From Rhizobium sp. CSW-27 (GTDB lineage: Bacteria > Pseudomonadota > Alphaproteobacteria > Rhizobiales > Rhizobiaceae): a DNA stretch of 64,000 nt. Under the pieces are notes generated by a model, which worked only from the letters and a program-made list of their open reading frames with translations, did not search any database and was not told the origin of the DNA. Both the position numbers and the translations under genes were made by a program. Shown piece by piece: positions 60,885 through 64,000 of the stretch (the first letter of the stretch is position 1; each line of letters begins with the position of its first letter). The stretch spans positions 49,134 through 113,133 of the forward strand of contig NZ_JAHHZO010000015.1 in the NCBI RefSeq assembly GCF_018760785.1, written 5' to 3'.

Positions 60885-61919
60885 ATGAAGCGAGAAGAGT
60901 TGGAGGCGCTGCGCGCCAAGGTGAGTTGCGAAGCCGTGCTGGAACGAGCCGGTTACGAAATCGATCTAAAAGAGAGCACGCGACGCGCCGTCAAATACCG
61001 GCGTAGCGGCAGCATTGTCATTGTCACGCATGACGGGCGCGGCTGGTTCGATCCGCTCAGCGACGAGAAAGGCGATGTATTCGGCCTTGCAATGTCCCTG
61101 GAAGGAGTTCCATTCCTGTCCGCAACGGAAGCGGTCGCATCAATTGTCGGGTATCAACTCTCCCGGCCGGAATGGAGGTCTTCGCGGTCTTCCGTGCCAG
61201 TAAAAGACATTTGCGACCGTTGGCGCAGCCGGCGCTCGCCTTTTCCCGGATCGGGCGCGTGGCGCTATCTATCTTGGCAGCGCCTGATCCCGTCTGCCAT
61301 AATCCGGCAGGCCATTCGAGAAGACATCCTGCGGGAAGGACCTTTCGGCAGCATGTGGGCGGCGCATGTCGATAGCCACGGCCGAGTGGTCGGTTGGGAA
61401 GAGCGAGGACCCAAATGGCGCGGGTTCTCGACCGGGGGATCCAAGCTTCTGTTCCGATTGGGTCGGAGTGACGCCAACCGCCTTTGCGTCACCGAGGCCG
61501 CGATCGACGCGATGAGCCTCGCAGCGCTCGAGGGTTCGCGCGAGAGAACGCTCTATCTCAGCACAGGCGGCGGGTGGTCACCGGCGACAGATGCGACGCT
61601 TGCCGAGCTTACTATGCGACCCGGACTGACATTGGTCGCTGCCACGGATGCCAATTCCCAAGGGGACATTTACGCAGAACGATTGCGTGCGGTCTCGGAA
61701 GCGTCCGGCTGTGACTGGCAGCGGCTCCGTCCGCCGGCAGAGGACTGGAACGAGGTTCTGAAAGCCAAGGATAAGGAGAGACGGGAAAGGAAAATGGAGA
61801 AGAAGAGGAGGCCTGCCGCATGCGCGCCGGCCGCATCAAGGGAGGCTTCGCCCGGCACGCCGGCCCTTGACCCAGCCGGACACGGACGCAGCAACGCGGG
61901 AGGGGTCATGAAGGACTGA
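60885..61919 (+). CDS. Toprim-domain (DUF3991-like) plasmid protein
   Basis: 344 residues. An N-terminal zinc-free DUF3991-like segment (YRRSGSIVIVTHDGRGWFDP) leads to a Toprim domain with VTEAAIDAMSLAALEG and VAATDANSQGD. It resembles primase-like proteins carried on plasmids. AAGGGA precedes ATG 60885. The C-terminus is basic and low-complexity. The frame upstream to 60696 is not coding. Confidence 0.75.
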   Translation: MKREELEALRAKVSCEAVLERAGYEIDLKESTRRAVKYRRSGSIVIVTHDGRGWFDPLSDEKGDVFGLAMSLEGVPFLSATEAVASIVGYQLSRPEWRSSRSSVPVKDICDRWRSRRSPFPGSGAWRYLSWQRLIPSAIIRQAIREDILREGPFGSMWAAHVDSHGRVVGWEERGPKWRGFSTGGSKLLFRLGRSDANRLCVTEAAIDAMSLAALEGSRERTLYLSTGGGWSPATDATLAELTMRPGLTLVAATDANSQGDIYAERLRAVSEASGCDWQRLRPPAEDWNEVLKAKDKERRERKMEKKRRPAACAPAASREASPGTPALDPAGHGRSNAGGVMKD

Positions 61920-61984
61920 AGAGGATGGTGAGGTCGAAACGACAGTGCTGCCTTCGGTCCCCAAACCCCGAAAGGATCAAGCTG

Positions 61985-62590
61985 ATGAGTTCGATATCCC
62001 TCCCCCGCAAAGTGTTTCAAGGTGTTGCCAAACGCGCCGAGATGTTCCGGATGTTCGACCGGCACGCCAAGCGCCCAGATCGATTTGATGGTCATCAGTC
62101 GGCCACCTATGCTGGAGAATGGTTTGAGATCGACGAGACCTCATACACCTACATGCTCGACATCCTTCCACCCCTCTGGATGCGTGGACCGATCTTTGCG
62201 ATGCGCGAGTTCATGACGGGTTCCGTGACCTCGGTGTTCTACGCGATTCGGATCGATGACGCCGTCCGCTATTTCCACACATACTGCGACCTCTCCGAAC
62301 CAAACTCGGTCGAGGCGATGCGCACGGCGATCGTCGACCGCGAAACCCGACCGGTTCGGGCGATGAGCCGGGAGGAACGGCTCGAACATATCTGGAGCAC
62401 CACCGCGGACGACTATCGCGGCTATGCAGGCTCCCGCTGGCCGAAGCCGGTGCAGGGCCATCGCACGGTCATGCTCTATGGCGGCAAGGACGGCACTTTC
62501 CTGAAGCTGCTCGATACGCTCAGCGACGACGAAATTGCCGCCAAGCTGCCGGTGCATCTGCGCCATCTCCCCACGGTCCTGGCGGCCTAA
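61985..62590 (+). CDS. DUF1419-like plasmid protein
   Basis: 201 residues. The pattern RKVFQGVAKRAEMFRMFDRH and HRTVMLYGGKDGTFLKLLD resembles the DUF1419 proteins found on rhizobial plasmids. AAAGGA lies eight bases before ATG 61985. Function unknown. It sits between the Toprim gene and the large methylase gene. Confidence 0.6.
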   Translation: MSSISLPRKVFQGVAKRAEMFRMFDRHAKRPDRFDGHQSATYAGEWFEIDETSYTYMLDILPPLWMRGPIFAMREFMTGSVTSVFYAIRIDDAVRYFHTYCDLSEPNSVEAMRTAIVDRETRPVRAMSREERLEHIWSTTADDYRGYAGSRWPKPVQGHRTVMLYGGKDGTFLKLLDTLSDDEIAAKLPVHLRHLPTVLAA

Positions 62591-62680
62591 GCCAGATTCA
62601 AGCCCAACAATCCGAGCGCTGCAGCCGGTCGAATCCTCGACCCGACGATTTCGCACGCCCGCTTTCCAAAGGAGCTTTTC

Positions 62681-64000
62681 ATGAGCAATGATCCCTTTAC
62701 CTTCGACATGTTCAGCAGCTCTGCCCTGTCCTCCGGGCTTGGGCTTGGTGTGACCCCGTTTGGCGGCTTCTCTCCAGATGCTGCCAATGATGACGACCCG
62801 GATCCCATTCCGCCCGCACCACCCCCTGCCCTCCCCGTCGCTGCCACCCCCGTGCGGCGAGCAGGGTCTCGGGCAAACTTCTATCTTGACGGCGACCGCG
62901 CGTTGGGCGCCACCTGGAAGGATCGCGCCCGCGCCAATGTCGCGGCAATCCTCGTTGCCGATGGCATTGCCAAGCAGGACCGGCCGGCAACACTCACGGA
63001 GCAGGCGCAGCTGATCCGCTTCACCGGCTTCGGCGCCGGCGAGCTGGCCAATGGTATGTTCCGCCGGCCTGGCGACGTCGATTTCCGGGAGGGTTGGGGT
63101 GAGCTCGGCTCTTCGCTCGAAACCGCAGTATCCGACGCGGAGTATTCGTCGCTCGCGCGTTGCACCCAATATGCGTATTTCACGCCCGAGTTCATCATCC
63201 GGGCGATCTGGGCCGGGATCGCAAAACTCGGCTGGCGCGGCGGCCAGGTGCTGGAGCCCGGAATTGGGACTGGCCTGTTTCCGGCTCTGATGCCTGAGCC
63301 CTATCGCGATGCTGCCTATGCCACCGGTATCGAACTCGATCCGGTCACGGCCCGCATCGTCGGCCTGTTGCAGCCGAAGGCGCGGATCATCAATGGCGAC
63401 TTCGCCCGCACCGATCTGGCGTCGATCTACGATCTTGCCATTGGCAATCCGCCTTTCTCTGAACGCACTGTCCGATCGGACCGAACCTATCGCTCGCTTG
63501 GCCTTCGTCTGCACGATTACTTCATCGCCCGGTCGATCGACCTTTTGAAGCCGGGCGCGCTGGCTGCTTTCGTGACATCGCACGGGACGATGGACAAAGC
63601 GGATCCGACAGCCCGAGAGCATATCGCAAAGTCGGCCGACCTGGTCGCCGCGATCCGCCTGCCCGAGGGCAGTTTTCGCCGCGATGCTGGCACGGATGTC
63701 GTCGTCGACATCCTCTTCTTCCGCAAGCGAAAGCTCGGTGAGCCTGAAGGCGATCAGCTGTGGCTCGATTTCGATGAGATCAGGCTGGCCACCGATGAAG
63801 AAGATGCGATCCGCGTCAATAGGTGGTTTGCCCGTCATCCCGACTTCGTACTCGGCACGCATGCCCTGACCTGCGGCCCGTTCGGCGAGACCTACACATG
63901 CCGGCCCCGCGACGGCGAGGATCTTGAAACGGCCCTCGCAGATGCCATCGAACTTCTGCCGGCCGATCTCTACGATGGCGAGCCGACACCGATCGATATT
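62681..64000 (+). CDS. Large DNA methylase-like protein, N-terminal part (runs off the right edge)
   Basis: 440 codons are visible with no stop. A disordered Pro/Asp-rich start (residues 1-60) leads to a methyltransferase domain: motif I VLEPGIGTGLF near residue 190, and motif IV NPPF in AIGNPPFSER near 261, the adenine-N6 type. Very long plasmid proteins that join such a domain to a helicase (Strawberry-notch type) exist in rhizobia; the helicase part would lie beyond the window. AAAGGAG precedes ATG 62681. Confidence 0.8.
   Translation, partial: MSNDPFTFDMFSSSALSSGLGLGVTPFGGFSPDAANDDDPDPIPPAPPPALPVAATPVRRAGSRANFYLDGDRALGATWKDRARANVAAILVADGIAKQDRPATLTEQAQLIRFTGFGAGELANGMFRRPGDVDFREGWGELGSSLETAVSDAEYSSLARCTQYAYFTPEFIIRAIWAGIAKLGWRGGQVLEPGIGTGLFPALMPEPYRDAAYATGIELDPVTARIVGLLQPKARIINGDFARTDLASIYDLAIGNPPFSERTVRSDRTYRSLGLRLHDYFIARSIDLLKPGALAAFVTSHGTMDKADPTAREHIAKSADLVAAIRLPEGSFRRDAGTDVVVDILFFRKRKLGEPEGDQLWLDFDEIRLATDEEDAIRVNRWFARHPDFVLGTHALTCGPFGETYTCRPRDGEDLETALADAIELLPADLYDGEPTPIDI

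Noticed and set aside
62141..63862. 573-codon minus-strand frame
   Set aside because: It is antisense to the DUF1419-like and methylase genes, whose motifs and ribosome sites are clear.
1..64000. CRISPR arrays, rRNA or tRNA genes
   Set aside because: No regularly spaced repeats or recognisable RNA genes were seen on either strand.

Overview
The window is high-GC DNA of an alphaproteobacterium, most likely Rhizobiaceae. The evidence is a complete rhizobial-style denitrification island (nor, nir, nos, nnrR, pseudoazurin), a FixL/FixJ/FixK oxygen circuit, RIME-like intergenic repeats, and plasmid-type genes at the right edge. The replicon is probably a plasmid or megaplasmid, but no replication origin is visible. 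I see no rRNA, tRNA or CRISPR array.

Left region (1-9443): a DNA phosphorothioation-type defence locus on the minus strand. It runs XRE regulator, cysteine desulfurase (SspA), DUF4007 protein (SspB), a large P-loop ATPase (SspC) and a PAPS-reductase-like PP-loop protein (SspD), nearly all overlapping by about 8-11 bases. A GHKL-type ATPase leaving the window follows, where an effector would be expected. Divergent from it are a PF05908-type hydrolase and a previously unnamed PD-(D/E)XK nuclease-like protein.

Region 9444-18516: accessory genes (LysE exporter, AAA ATPase, short tyrosine recombinase, ABC exporter, GNAT acetyltransferase, TetR/metallo-beta-lactamase pair with a palindromic operator, HPP-CBS membrane protein).

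Region 18606-60171: the denitrification island. It holds a NIT-domain chemoreceptor, ric (Fe-S/NO repair), anaerobic ubiquinone genes ubiTUV and ubiD/ubiX, an operon joining an ABC transporter to two NnrS-family membrane proteins, nnrU with a hemerythrin, norEF, norCBQD, hemN, two DUF2249 proteins, a third nnrS, nirKV, nnrR, pseudoazurin, a fixK-like regulator with a receiver-only protein, fixJL, an EamA transporter and nosRZDFYLX. Together these encode nitrite to NO to N2O to N2 reduction plus heme, quinone, electron-carrier and NO-stress support. No nitrate reductase is in the window. TTG-N8-CAA sites of the FNR/NnrR type recur upstream of most of these units, which suggests one regulon.

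Right edge (60172-64000): plasmid-type genes: a small acidic protein, a Toprim-domain protein, a DUF1419-like protein and the N-terminal part of a very large DNA methylase-like protein that runs off the window.
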